Shown here: positions 47,149 through 55,889 of the stretch, piece after piece
How the letters are laid out: each line of letters opens with the position of its first letter
Numbering within the stretch: position 1 is the stretch's first letter
Assembly: GCF_001705515.1 (NCBI RefSeq)
Contig: NZ_MDJS01000001.1
Coordinates: 682,001 to 746,000, forward strand
Length of the DNA stretch: 64,000 bases
Direction of reading: 5' to 3'
DNA from: Mucilaginibacter sp. PPCGB 2223
GTDB taxonomy: Bacteria; Bacteroidota; Bacteroidia; Sphingobacteriales; Sphingobacteriaceae
Notes under the pieces: model-generated
Databases searched by the model: none
What the model was told of the DNA's origin: nothing
The model's input: the letters and a program-made list of their open reading frames with translations, nothing else
Program-made: the position numbers and the translations under genes

Positions 47149-47182
47149 ATGGGTATATAAAAAAATACCCATAAATACCCAT
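47149..47182. repeat. ATGGGTAT/ATACCCAT hairpin between the DUF1800 genes
   Basis: ATGGGTAT (47149-47156) pairs with ATACCCAT (47165-47172) and a second ATACCCAT follows at 47175-47182. It lies in the 209-bp gap after copy 1. It may be a weak terminator or a regulatory structure. Confidence 0.55.
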
Positions 47183-47317
47183 GTTTTGCCGACGTATTCG
47201 TCTTTTTTGGTTACAAAAATTGCAAAATGAAAATTTGATGAAATCTGCTTAACTAAACATTAAACCCTGAGTTAATGTTATGGTCTAAAAGGTACCCCCG
47301 CAGAGCTAACCATTACC

Positions 47318-49375
47318 ATGAAAACCATCAAACTATTATTGCTGACTGCCGTTATCTGCGTAAGCGGATTCGTGCTTGCTTCGTTTTTAACAGCAACGAA
47401 ATTACCAGTTAAAAGCTACAAATTTCCGTACAAAAAAGGCGGCCTCACCGAAAGGCAGGCAGCAGCGCAACTGCTCAACCGTTTTACCTACGGCGCCACA
47501 CCGGGCCAGGTTGACCAAGTGGTAAACATGGGCCTCGAGAAATGGTTCGAGCAGCAACTGAATGCCGACGCGCCCGATGATTCGTTAAACAAACGATTAG
47601 CCAGTTATGATGCGATCAATCTGAGCAATAGCGAAGTGCTGCAAAAATTTCCACCGGGGTTTGTGGTAGTGCACATGGCTATTATCGATAGCGCGATAAG
47701 CAAGGATTCGGTGGATAAGGCTGTCGATAAAAAAGCTTATAACGATAAGATACAGGCTTATATGAAGAGCAAGGGCCTGCGGTCGGATCAGGAATTGTAT
47801 AAACAATTCATCAGTCAGAACATCCTGCGTGCGGCTTATACCAATAACCAGTTGCAGGAAGTGATGAGCGATTTTTGGTTCAACCATTTTAACGTATCGT
47901 TCACCAAAGGCGAGTGCGCGCAATTTATACCCGCTTACGAGCGCGATGTGATACGGCCGAATGCTTTAGGTGAGTTTGATAAATTGTTGCTGGCATCGGC
48001 AAAATCGCCGGCGATGCTGTATTTTTTAGATAACCTGGTAAGCCAGGGCGCACCTGCACCGCCAGCCAATAATATGATGATGGGCGGGGATAAAGCTAAG
48101 GCAAAACCAACTCAATCCGCTGCATCAACAGATATGGCGATGGGAGCAGCACCTGCGAAAACAAACGCTGGTATGGATATGATGATGATGTCGGCCGCGG
48201 CACCAACCCCGCCAAAACCAAAGCCCAATGCGCCAAAAAATGTAACCGGGCTGAATGAAAACTATGCCCGCGAGGTGATGGAACTACATACTTTGGGTGT
48301 AGACGGCGGTTACACCCAAACAGATGTTACCCAGGCCGCCCGTGTTTTAACCGGCTGGACCATGTACCCGTTGAGCAGTTATGGTTACGGCAGCAATATG
48401 AAAGGGTTGGTTGATAAAGTAGGCGTGAATAACCTGGAAGCCAAAGGCTATGTACACGACGGCGACTTTTTATTTACGCCAACCCGCCACGATATGGGCG
48501 AAAAAGTTGTGCTGGGCCATACTTTCCCGGCCAAGGGCGGTTACCAGGAAGGGGTCGACCTGTTGGAAATGCTGGCGCACCATCCGTCAACAGCTAAATT
48601 TATCTCGAAAAAGCTTGCCGTGCGTTTTGTGAGCGATAACCCGCCGCAAAGCCTCATCGATAAAATGGCTAAAACCTTTACCGAGCAAAACGGCGACATC
48701 AAACAGGTGCTGATCACGATGGTAAGTTCGCCCGAATTCTGGAGCAAAAAGGTACAGCGCGAAAAAATCAAATCACCTTTCGAGCTGGTGGTTAGTTCAG
48801 TCAGGGCCTTAAATGCCGATATCCAACAGCCATACCAGTTGTTTAACTGGATGTCGCGCATGGGCGAGAAGATCTATTACTACCAGGCGCCAACGGGTTT
48901 CCCCGACAGGGGGCAATACTGGATCAATACCGGCGCCTTGCTTAACCGAATGAACTTTGGCCTGGCCTTAACCAGCGGCCGCATACCGGGCGTTACCGTT
49001 AATCTTGCAGCGCTCAATAATCATCACGAGCCCGAAAGCCCCGAAGCAGCATTGATCACTTACAGTAAACTGGTGATGCCGGAGCGCGACCTTGATAAAA
49101 CGATCAAGCAATTATCGCCTTTATTGACGGTTCCGGATGTAGCTAATAAAGTAAATGATGCGGTTACCAAAACACCTATCGCGACAAGCACACCACCGCC
49201 GGCAACCTTCTCGGGTATGGACGCGGTGCCGGGTAGCGAAGAACTAACCAAAAAGAAAGATGCCGTGCCGCCGCCAAAGGTTATGGCATCTGCACAAAAC
49301 ACTAAAAATAACGCTAATATGCTGGCACAGGTAGTGGGGATTATTATTGGTTCGCCTGAGTACCAGCGCAGATAA
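47318..49375 (+). CDS. DUF1800 family protein, copy 2 with Met-rich insert
   Basis: The 685-residue tandem paralogue of the preceding gene has the same blocks (LTERQAAAQLLNRFTYGATPG; NENYAREVMELHTLGVDGG; GFPDRGQYWINTGALLNRMN) and the same C-terminus GIIIGSPEYQRR. It begins with a signal segment. Its insert (about 248-308) is rich in Met, Ala, Lys and Pro, with MMMGG and MDMMMM runs. The Met runs are unusual for the family. The function is unknown; the insert may be a flexible linker or bind metal (inference). Confidence 0.88.
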   Translation: MKTIKLLLLTAVICVSGFVLASFLTATKLPVKSYKFPYKKGGLTERQAAAQLLNRFTYGATPGQVDQVVNMGLEKWFEQQLNADAPDDSLNKRLASYDAINLSNSEVLQKFPPGFVVVHMAIIDSAISKDSVDKAVDKKAYNDKIQAYMKSKGLRSDQELYKQFISQNILRAAYTNNQLQEVMSDFWFNHFNVSFTKGECAQFIPAYERDVIRPNALGEFDKLLLASAKSPAMLYFLDNLVSQGAPAPPANNMMMGGDKAKAKPTQSAASTDMAMGAAPAKTNAGMDMMMMSAAAPTPPKPKPNAPKNVTGLNENYAREVMELHTLGVDGGYTQTDVTQAARVLTGWTMYPLSSYGYGSNMKGLVDKVGVNNLEAKGYVHDGDFLFTPTRHDMGEKVVLGHTFPAKGGYQEGVDLLEMLAHHPSTAKFISKKLAVRFVSDNPPQSLIDKMAKTFTEQNGDIKQVLITMVSSPEFWSKKVQREKIKSPFELVVSSVRALNADIQQPYQLFNWMSRMGEKIYYYQAPTGFPDRGQYWINTGALLNRMNFGLALTSGRIPGVTVNLAALNNHHEPESPEAALITYSKLVMPERDLDKTIKQLSPLLTVPDVANKVNDAVTKTPIATSTPPPATFSGMDAVPGSEELTKKKDAVPPPKVMASAQNTKNNANMLAQVVGIIIGSPEYQRR

Positions 49376-49400
49376 CCATAAGAAAATAACGCTATTGGCT

Positions 49401-49436
49401 AAAAGGCCCCGGATTTTGATCACCCCGGGGCCTTTT
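49401..49436 (+). terminator. Terminator of the DUF1800 operon
   Basis: AAAAGGCCCCGG (49401-49412) pairs with CCGGGGCCTTTT around a 12-base loop. It is a strong GC-rich stem with a T-rich tail. Confidence 0.9.
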
Positions 49437-49527
49437 AACTGTGTAAACTATTTATTAACTTCTAACTTTTTTTATTTCCCTCTTTTTTTTAATCGTATAT
49501 TAGCCCTCGAACACACCCCTTAATACA

Positions 49528-50865
49528 TTGAAGATTAAATTTTTCAGCCGGCTGAGCAATCCTAACAGGTCGCTGTTCCGAGCCGATTATATCCGTCAAA
49601 ACCTTGAAGCTGTACGCTCCATGGGCATCGTATTTTTTGTGTTCGATGTGCTGTTCAAGCTATCGCCGTATATTTTTGGCCTTAAGCCCGATCAGGTCAG
49701 GCATGTTCAGGAGTTCGACCTTTCGGTAAATATCCACATCGCAGTTACACCGATCTTTATTTTACTGGCCATTGTAATGATCAGACAGTTCAGGCAAACG
49801 CCCAAATATCTGTTCCTTGGCCAGTTGCTGAGTATTCTTTTCGCTTCATATATCATTGCGGCCGGAATGATGGGAAGTATTTTGTCTATGCATAACCCTA
49901 AAAATACGGTAACGCTATACATGATCACGTTGATGATTGCCGGGGTATTTTTTGTGTTCGAATATTACGAATCTTTGTTAATAGGTTTGATCATAACCGT
50001 CATATTTAGCTTATTACTGCCACACTATGTAACTGATGCGCGGCAACTGATGCTCAACCAGTTTATGTCGGCCATATTGCTGATCGCATTTTTTAGCATT
50101 TCGCGCTATGTGTTCTCCTACAGGGCCAACCACTTTATACAGCTTAAAATCATTCGCGAAAAAAATACGCAGATTGAAATGGCCAATCAGCTTAAAGATG
50201 AGATATTGGGTGTTGTGGCACACGATCTGCGGAACCCGCTTGCGGCGATCGAATCGATAGCCGGTATTATGCAGCTGGATGGTAAACTCGATGATGATCA
50301 GGACGATAACATATTAATGATCAAGGCTTCGTGCGAGCGGGCTAAGCTGATCATCAACGACCTGATAGAAGTCGCCCGTAACGATATCGACAGCGAGTTT
50401 GAAGTGCGTAAAACAGATCTGAATCAGTTTTTACTTCAAATAGTTGAGGAGTGGATGTACAGTGGTACTAAACCGAAAATTATTTATTACGGTCCTCAAA
50501 AGCCAGTTTTTGCCTGGATAAATGAAGAAAAAATGCACCGGGTAATGGATAACCTGATCAGTAACGCAGTTAAGTTTTCGGCCGAAGAAGAAGGTATTGA
50601 GGTATCCTTACGGGATGCAAGCGGTTCGGCTTTAATTGATGTAAAAGACTTTGGCGTGGGCATACCGGACAGTTTGCTGCCGAATATTTTCGACCGCTTC
50701 TCGAAAGCGAGCCGCAAGGGGCTTCACGGCGAAGAATCGATAGGGTTGGGGCTGAGCATTGTAAAGCAAATCATCGCCAAACACGGCGGCGAGGTGAAAG
50801 TAAAAAGTGTTGAGCAACAGGGTACTACTTTTACCATCAGCCTTAATCAGTCGATAGCTTCCTGA
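49528..50865 (+). CDS. Membrane sensor histidine kinase
   Basis: The 445-residue protein has about six N-terminal membrane helices (about 25-195). A HisKA domain (DEILGVVAHDLRNPLAAIESI) and a HATPase domain (N-box DNLISNAVKFS, G1 KDFGVGIP, G2 GLGLSIVKQI) follow. The start is a TTG at 49528; no ATG lies nearby upstream, so the start is uncertain. No response regulator is adjacent, so the cognate partner is elsewhere. It converges with the helicase gene (19-bp overlap). Confidence 0.88.
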   Translation: MKIKFFSRLSNPNRSLFRADYIRQNLEAVRSMGIVFFVFDVLFKLSPYIFGLKPDQVRHVQEFDLSVNIHIAVTPIFILLAIVMIRQFRQTPKYLFLGQLLSILFASYIIAAGMMGSILSMHNPKNTVTLYMITLMIAGVFFVFEYYESLLIGLIITVIFSLLLPHYVTDARQLMLNQFMSAILLIAFFSISRYVFSYRANHFIQLKIIREKNTQIEMANQLKDEILGVVAHDLRNPLAAIESIAGIMQLDGKLDDDQDDNILMIKASCERAKLIINDLIEVARNDIDSEFEVRKTDLNQFLLQIVEEWMYSGTKPKIIYYGPQKPVFAWINEEKMHRVMDNLISNAVKFSAEEEGIEVSLRDASGSALIDVKDFGVGIPDSLLPNIFDRFSKASRKGLHGEESIGLGLSIVKQIIAKHGGEVKVKSVEQQGTTFTISLNQSIAS

Positions 50866-52280
50866 CCGTCGGGGAAAAACCGATGGTTGAAATTCACTAA
50901 AAACAAAGTTGTTGTAGCGCGTGTGCAGGCGGTGTAAAACCAGCGCAGAAAATCGTTATTGACCATATCTTCTGTAAGATAGCCCTGGTCCACAAATACA
51001 GCGTCCCACTGCCCGCCCTGTGCCTTATGACAGGTTACCGCATAGGCGAATTTGATCTGCAGCGCGTTATAATAAGGGTTGGTTTTTAACTCGTTGTACT
51101 TTACGCGTTTATTGGCAATATGTTCGTAATCCTTCATCACTTCTAAAAAGAAACGCTTTTGATCGATAGGCGCCAGGGCGGGCGATTCTGAATACAAGGT
51201 ATCGAGCATCACCTTGCAGTTGATGGTCAGGTCTTCGGCGTAGTCGGTAAATTCCAACTGCGCGTCGGCAAACCTGAAACCATACATATCCTGAAAATTG
51301 CGGATCTTACGTATCCGGGCAATATCGCCGTTGGCAATAAAACCGGTGCTGTTCTCTTCCTCTTCCTTGAGCCAGAAGTAGTTGTTGCGCACCACCATCA
51401 CCTGGTCGCCGCCGGTAATCTCTTCATCCCTGAACAGTACACGGCCGCGTATTTGCTGGTTATACAGGTTGGCGTTTTTGTTCGACCGGCAGATGACCAG
51501 CGTGCGGTCCATCCCAAATTTATTATAAGCATAGTTCAGTCCTTCCTCCAACCGGTCGCCATTGATGCGGTACACATCTTTGAAACCTTTGGTGGCGATT
51601 TGCGGTATCTGGTTCTTATTTTTTCGTATCAGGTTTCGTATCCCGGTAACGTTGAGCAATATACCCGATTCTTTCTCCTGCCGCACCACGTCAGTCAGCT
51701 CAAAACTGTAAATATCCAGTCCGAACTGATCTTTCATTACCTTTTCTTCCAATGCCGGGCTTGCGACAGACCCTACCGGTGGCAATTGCGCGGTATCGCC
51801 AACCAGCATCAGTTTACAGTTTTTGGTGTTGTACACATAATTGACCAGATCCTGCAAAAGGCTTTTATGATTATTGCCGCTCACCTCGTCGGATATCATC
51901 GATGCTTCATCGACAATAAACAACGTATCGGTTGCCATATTATCGCCGATGCTGAAAGAATCATCGACACTCATAGCCGATTTTTTACGATAGATACGTT
52001 TATGGATAGTAAAGGCTTTTTTACCCGAGTAGCCCGTGATCACCTTTGCCGCACGGCCGGTTGGGGCAAGCAATACCGATTTATAATTATACTGCCGTAA
52101 AGCTTTTACGAGCGTACTGATCACGGTTGTTTTACCCGTACCGGCGTAGCCTTTCAATATAAAACATTCGTCGCCATCGTCGCGCGTTAAAAACTGGTGC
52201 AGTTTTTTAAAGAGCTCGAGTTGCTGCCCGGTAGGCGTATGCGGAAACGATTTTGATATCAGTTCTGTATCGGTGTTCAC
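50847..52280 (-). CDS. RecD-like ATP-dependent DNA helicase
   Basis: The protein has about 477 residues with Walker A GYAGTGKTT, Walker B LFIVDEASM, and superfamily-1 motifs VRQEKESG and a UvrD-C-like YAVTCHKAQGGQWD. This is the pattern of RecD2-like or AAA_30-type helicases. The start is taken as a GTG at 52280 because the upstream codons (to 52397) overlap the DUF3822 start and are not conserved-looking. The substrate is probably single-stranded DNA. Confidence 0.85.
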   Translation of the reverse strand: MNTDTELISKSFPHTPTGQQLELFKKLHQFLTRDDGDECFILKGYAGTGKTTVISTLVKALRQYNYKSVLLAPTGRAAKVITGYSGKKAFTIHKRIYRKKSAMSVDDSFSIGDNMATDTLFIVDEASMISDEVSGNNHKSLLQDLVNYVYNTKNCKLMLVGDTAQLPPVGSVASPALEEKVMKDQFGLDIYSFELTDVVRQEKESGILLNVTGIRNLIRKNKNQIPQIATKGFKDVYRINGDRLEEGLNYAYNKFGMDRTLVICRSNKNANLYNQQIRGRVLFRDEEITGGDQVMVVRNNYFWLKEEEENSTGFIANGDIARIRKIRNFQDMYGFRFADAQLEFTDYAEDLTINCKVMLDTLYSESPALAPIDQKRFFLEVMKDYEHIANKRVKYNELKTNPYYNALQIKFAYAVTCHKAQGGQWDAVFVDQGYLTEDMVNNDFLRWFYTACTRATTTLFLVNFNHRFFPDGQEAID

Positions 52281-52340
52281 ACTCCAAAAATGCGTATAAA
52301 AAGCCTGAAACAGACATATATTTTTTTTACTTTTGTTACA

Positions 52341-53162
52341 ATGAGCAACAGCAGGTACAACTATTACGATCCGGAGTTTAATCCTGAAGAAGCACAAGGC
52401 AATAGCTTGCTTATCCTGATCACCGGCGATACATTTTCATTTTCTGTTATACAATTGGAGTCGGGCAAAGTGCTGGTTTGGGGAGAGCAATACCCCATTG
52501 ACGAACTGGTGACACCTGCTTCGCTAAAACAGATATTAGCCGCTGACTATAACAGTGTAAAGATCGGCATCCAGTCATTATCTTTTACGATAGTTCCGGA
52601 CGAGTTATTTGAGCGCGAGAAACTTACCCAGTACGGGCAATTCCTGGATAAAGACGCTGATGACGTACTTTTGGTCAACAAGCTTGATGCACAAAACTAT
52701 GTGGTTTTTAAGATAGATCCGGCCACCGCTGCAGCTGTTTCTGCAAACTTTAACCTTGATCTGGTATATTTTGCCGGCAAAGCCTGGATAGCCGGGGTAA
52801 ACTTCTCACGCCCTTATAACCAGCCGTTGTATATTCATATCGAAGGAGACTTTTTACAGTTGTTGTACTGTAACGAGGGTAGGCTGAGATTTTATAACAC
52901 CTTCGAGTTCAGCAATCCTGATGAAGTGATGTATTATACCATTATGGTTGCCAACGAACTTGGATTGAATCTGGATGCCACTTCGGTAATATTGAGTGGC
53001 GATATCAGCATCGCCGACAGGAAGATACACCGCATCAACGATTTGTTGCCTAAGGTATATTTTAACCAAAATCATGTAGTTACGCTGCCCGAAGGTTTCA
53101 TCTCACACCAGATTCTGATGCTGGCCGGTTTATCATTATGCGAATCATTGGTGGTAAATTAA
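52341..53162 (+). CDS. DUF3822 family protein
   Basis: The 273-residue protein starts MSNSRYNYYDPEFNPE. Its position next to rsmD and its divergence from a helicase fit DUF3822, found in Bacteroidota before rsmD and coaD. The fold may be actin-like (inference from general family knowledge). It overlaps rsmD by 25 bp. Confidence 0.8.
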   Translation: MSNSRYNYYDPEFNPEEAQGNSLLILITGDTFSFSVIQLESGKVLVWGEQYPIDELVTPASLKQILAADYNSVKIGIQSLSFTIVPDELFEREKLTQYGQFLDKDADDVLLVNKLDAQNYVVFKIDPATAAAVSANFNLDLVYFAGKAWIAGVNFSRPYNQPLYIHIEGDFLQLLYCNEGRLRFYNTFEFSNPDEVMYYTIMVANELGLNLDATSVILSGDISIADRKIHRINDLLPKVYFNQNHVVTLPEGFISHQILMLAGLSLCESLVVN

Positions 53163-53683
53163 GAGGGCTGCGGCTTAATCCGCCGAATAATCTGCCCGTA
53201 CGCCCTACAACCGACCTGGCAAAGGAAGCTCTTTTCAACATTCTGAATAACCAGATAGAGTTTGAAGGCCTTAAAGTGCTTGATCTTTTTAGCGGCACCG
53301 GGAATATCTCGATGGAATTTGCTTCGCGCGATGCCGAAATCGTTGTATCGATCGATCGTAGCGTGCAATGTATCCATTATCTGAATGATATGTCGCGCCA
53401 GCATAAGCTCGGGCAGATCAAAACATTTAAAGCTGATGTTTTTAAATACCTGGAAATGGAGACGGATAAGTACGACATGATCTTTGCCGACCCACCGTAC
53501 GACCTGAACCGTATTCCCGATATTCCCAAACTCGTGTTCGAAAATGATATGTTATTGCCCGGCGGAATGCTGATCGTGGAGCATCAAAGCATGCAGAACC
53601 TAAGCCAGCACCCGGCTTTTATGGAGCAGCGCAAATACGGGCACTCGTCATTTTCGTTTTTTAGGAACAATGTTGATCAATAG
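53138..53683 (+). CDS. rsmD: 16S rRNA (guanine966-N2)-methyltransferase
   Basis: RsmD methylates G966 of 16S rRNA. The 181-residue protein begins MRIIGGKLRGLRL. It has the RPTTDLAKEALFNIL segment, the SAM-binding motif LDLFSGTGNISMEF and the catalytic DPPY (FADPPYDL). It overlaps DUF3822 by 25 bp, suggesting coupling. Confidence 0.94.
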   Translation: MRIIGGKLRGLRLNPPNNLPVRPTTDLAKEALFNILNNQIEFEGLKVLDLFSGTGNISMEFASRDAEIVVSIDRSVQCIHYLNDMSRQHKLGQIKTFKADVFKYLEMETDKYDMIFADPPYDLNRIPDIPKLVFENDMLLPGGMLIVEHQSMQNLSQHPAFMEQRKYGHSSFSFFRNNVDQ

Positions 53684-53751
53684 AAATAACCTTGTAACAT
53701 TTCAACCTTACAACATAATTTGCGTAATTTCGATCTCATAAACATACCTGC

Positions 53752-54213
53752 ATGAAAATCGCACTCTTTCCAGGTTCGTTCGATCCGGTTACCAAGGCCC
53801 ACGTTGATATCTTAAAACGTTCGGTAAACCTGTTCGATAAAGTATATATCGGCATAGGGGTAAACAGTACAAAAAAAGGTTTTCTGAGTATCGAAAAACG
53901 CGAGCTTATGCTCCGCGCCGTATTCGAAACCGAGCCCAAAATACATGTGATTGCCTATGAAGGCCTAACGGTTGATTTTTGCCGGCAGATCGGGGCGACT
54001 TATATGATCCGCGGTATACGTACCGTATCCGATTTTGAATATGAAAAGGCTATCGCCCAGATGAACCATGCGCTCGAGCCGGATATCGAAAGCATATTTA
54101 TCGTCAGCAAGCCGGGCTATTCATCCATTAGCTCTACTATCGTGCGCGAAATTCTGCGTTTTAACGGCAATGCCGATCAGTTTATTCCGAAAGAGGCTCT
54201 GCAGTTCCTTTAA
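53752..54213 (+). CDS. coaD: Phosphopantetheine adenylyltransferase
   Basis: CoaD makes dephospho-CoA from pantetheine-phosphate and ATP. The 153-residue protein has the nucleotidyltransferase motif FPGSFDPVTKAHVD (with the TxxH-like motif) and YSSISSTIVRE near the end. Its last 32 bp overlap the end of the Nudix gene on the other strand. Confidence 0.96.
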   Translation: MKIALFPGSFDPVTKAHVDILKRSVNLFDKVYIGIGVNSTKKGFLSIEKRELMLRAVFETEPKIHVIAYEGLTVDFCRQIGATYMIRGIRTVSDFEYEKAIAQMNHALEPDIESIFIVSKPGYSSISSTIVREILRFNGNADQFIPKEALQFL

Positions 54214-54823
54214 TCAATCCCGTTTTTTCCATTACCTCGGTAATAGAGGGGAAGGTGTTTTTGGTAACAATGCCCATTTTTTCGTGTGTCAGCCAGCGGG
54301 CATCGGTAATACCTTCTTCTTTTTGCGGTTTTAATTTATCAAACCCTTCGCACCTCATCTTATACCAATACGATTTTTTAACCACTACTTCGCCTTTGTA
54401 AACGTAGGCATGATAAGTTTTGCCTATTTTTTTGCCCAGCTTTTTTACTTTGATACCACACTCTTCCTCAACTTCGCGCACGGCACATTCTCTGATATGT
54501 TCGCCCTTTTCAATTTTACCCTTGGGCAAATCCCATTTATCGTTGCGGTAAATAAACAAATACTCTTTACGCTCGTTCTTTACCAAACCGCCGGCCGCTT
54601 TGATAACCGTAACGTTTTGGGTGATTTGTTTAAAGAAAGCTTTGGCATCGGTACAAATCACAAAAAAATTATGGCCAGGGTAATGTTCTAAAATAAGTGG
54701 ATAAATAATTTTCAGATCAAAGTTTTGATGGTCAATCTGTTGATATTTTTTTAAGCTTTTTGGAGCTGATTCTGTTATTAAAAGAACCTTTTGGTTGATA
54801 TAAATTCTATAAATTTGAGCCAT
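54182..54823 (-). CDS. Nudix hydrolase
   Basis: The 213-residue protein has a canonical Nudix box (GKIEKGEHIRECAVREVEEE, then CG) in its central part. An N-terminal beta domain (about 1-75) is of unknown specificity. Its start codon and the pyrE start share the CATG at 54821-54824. It is convergent with coaD, with a 32-bp 3' overlap. Confidence 0.9.
   Translation of the reverse strand: MAQIYRIYINQKVLLITESAPKSLKKYQQIDHQNFDLKIIYPLILEHYPGHNFFVICTDAKAFFKQITQNVTVIKAAGGLVKNERKEYLFIYRNDKWDLPKGKIEKGEHIRECAVREVEEECGIKVKKLGKKIGKTYHAYVYKGEVVVKKSYWYKMRCEGFDKLKPQKEEGITDARWLTHEKMGIVTKNTFPSITEVMEKTGLIKGTAEPLSE
54810..54817 (+). promoter_or_regulatory. Putative -7 box of pyrE
   Basis: TAAATTTG fits TAnnTTTG exactly and ends 4 bp before the pyrE ATG. 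A TTTG at 54790-54793 lies 16 bp upstream, slightly shorter than the usual spacing. If used, the pyrE leader would be very short, and the promoter lies inside the Nudix reading frame. Confidence 0.45.
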
Positions 54824-55478
54824 GTTTAATAAAACTGAGATCGAACAACAGGTTGCCGAATTTTTGCTGCAAATTAAAGCAATTAAATTACAACCTAATA
54901 GTCCTTTTACGTGGGCTTCGGGCTGGAAATCGCCGATTTATTGCGATAACCGTACTACATTGTCACACCCGGCCATACGTACCTACATCCGTCAGAAATT
55001 AAGCTCGTTAGTTCAGGACGAATTTGGTGCCGTAGCCTGTGTTGCAGGCGTAGCAACGGCAGGTATCCCGCAGGGGGTTTTGGTTGCCCAAGAGCTGGGT
55101 TTACCATTTGTTTACGTACGCGCCAAACCAAAGGAACACGGTACCGGTAATTTAATAGAAGGCGATGTGTTTCCTGGCCAAAGAGTTATTGTTGTTGAAG
55201 ACCTGATCTCGACCGGAAAAAGCAGTTTGCAGGCTGTTGAGGCCCTGCGCGCGGCCGGATGCGACGTTGCCGGACTGGTGGCCATATTTACCTACGGGTT
55301 TGACGCTGCTACCGAGAATTTTAAAAAGGCTAACTGCCGTTTTGCTACTTTATCCAATTACAACGCCTTAATCAAATATGCCGAAGAAAACCAGTATATC
55401 TCGAAAGAGGACGTGAAGTTGTTGGAGCAATGGCGCGAAAATCCATCAGTTTGGGCGCAGAAAGTTATGCCCGACTAA
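54822..55478 (+). CDS. pyrE: Orotate phosphoribosyltransferase
   Basis: PyrE joins orotate and PRPP in pyrimidine synthesis. The 218-residue protein has FTWASGWKSPIYCDNR, GVATAGIPQGVLVAQ, YVRAKPKEHGTGNLIEG and the PRPP loop VIVVEDLISTGKSS. It is divergent from the Nudix gene; the two ATGs share the CATG at 54821-54824. Confidence 0.96.
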   Translation: MFNKTEIEQQVAEFLLQIKAIKLQPNSPFTWASGWKSPIYCDNRTTLSHPAIRTYIRQKLSSLVQDEFGAVACVAGVATAGIPQGVLVAQELGLPFVYVRAKPKEHGTGNLIEGDVFPGQRVIVVEDLISTGKSSLQAVEALRAAGCDVAGLVAIFTYGFDAATENFKKANCRFATLSNYNALIKYAEENQYISKEDVKLLEQWRENPSVWAQKVMPD

Positions 55479-55493
55479 TAACACTAACCAATT

Positions 55494-55889
55494 ATGACCA
55501 TTATTGAGAGTAAAAAAACAATCGGCAAACCCGTTGCCGGCGTATACAGTTTTTTAGCAGATTTGAACAACCATCAGCAATTGATGCCCGAAAACATATA
55601 CAACTGGTCGTCGACAGCTACCGAAGCGCGCTTTACCATCCAAAACATGGCTAAACTGGCTTTAAAGGTTGGAGAACTGATACCCAATCAATCGATACAG
55701 ATCATCCCTGCCGAGGCTCCGCCTTTTGAAATGGAACTCAAATGGCTGGTAACTCCCAACGGAGATCAGACGGAAGTTACTTACCGTATCTCGGCCGATC
55801 TGAATATGATGATGAAAATGCTGGCCAGCGGCCCCCTGCAAAAACTGGCCGATCATGAAACCTCCCGCCTGGCCGAAGTTTTAAAGTAA
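55494..55889 (+). CDS. SRPBCC (START-like) family protein
   Basis: The 131-residue protein shows the helix-grip plan of SRPBCC proteins: IESKKTIGKPVAGVYSFLADLNNHQQLMP at the start, five beta strands (YNWSSTATEARFTI), and a long C-terminal helix (LQKLADHETSRLAEVLK). It follows pyrE by 15 bp and is probably cotranscribed. The ligand is unknown. Confidence 0.78.
   Translation: MTIIESKKTIGKPVAGVYSFLADLNNHQQLMPENIYNWSSTATEARFTIQNMAKLALKVGELIPNQSIQIIPAEAPPFEMELKWLVTPNGDQTEVTYRISADLNMMMKMLASGPLQKLADHETSRLAEVLK

Noticed and set aside
51453..52100. 215-residue open frame antisense to the helicase
   Set aside because: The helicase strand contains Walker A and B motifs here; the antisense frame has no motifs.
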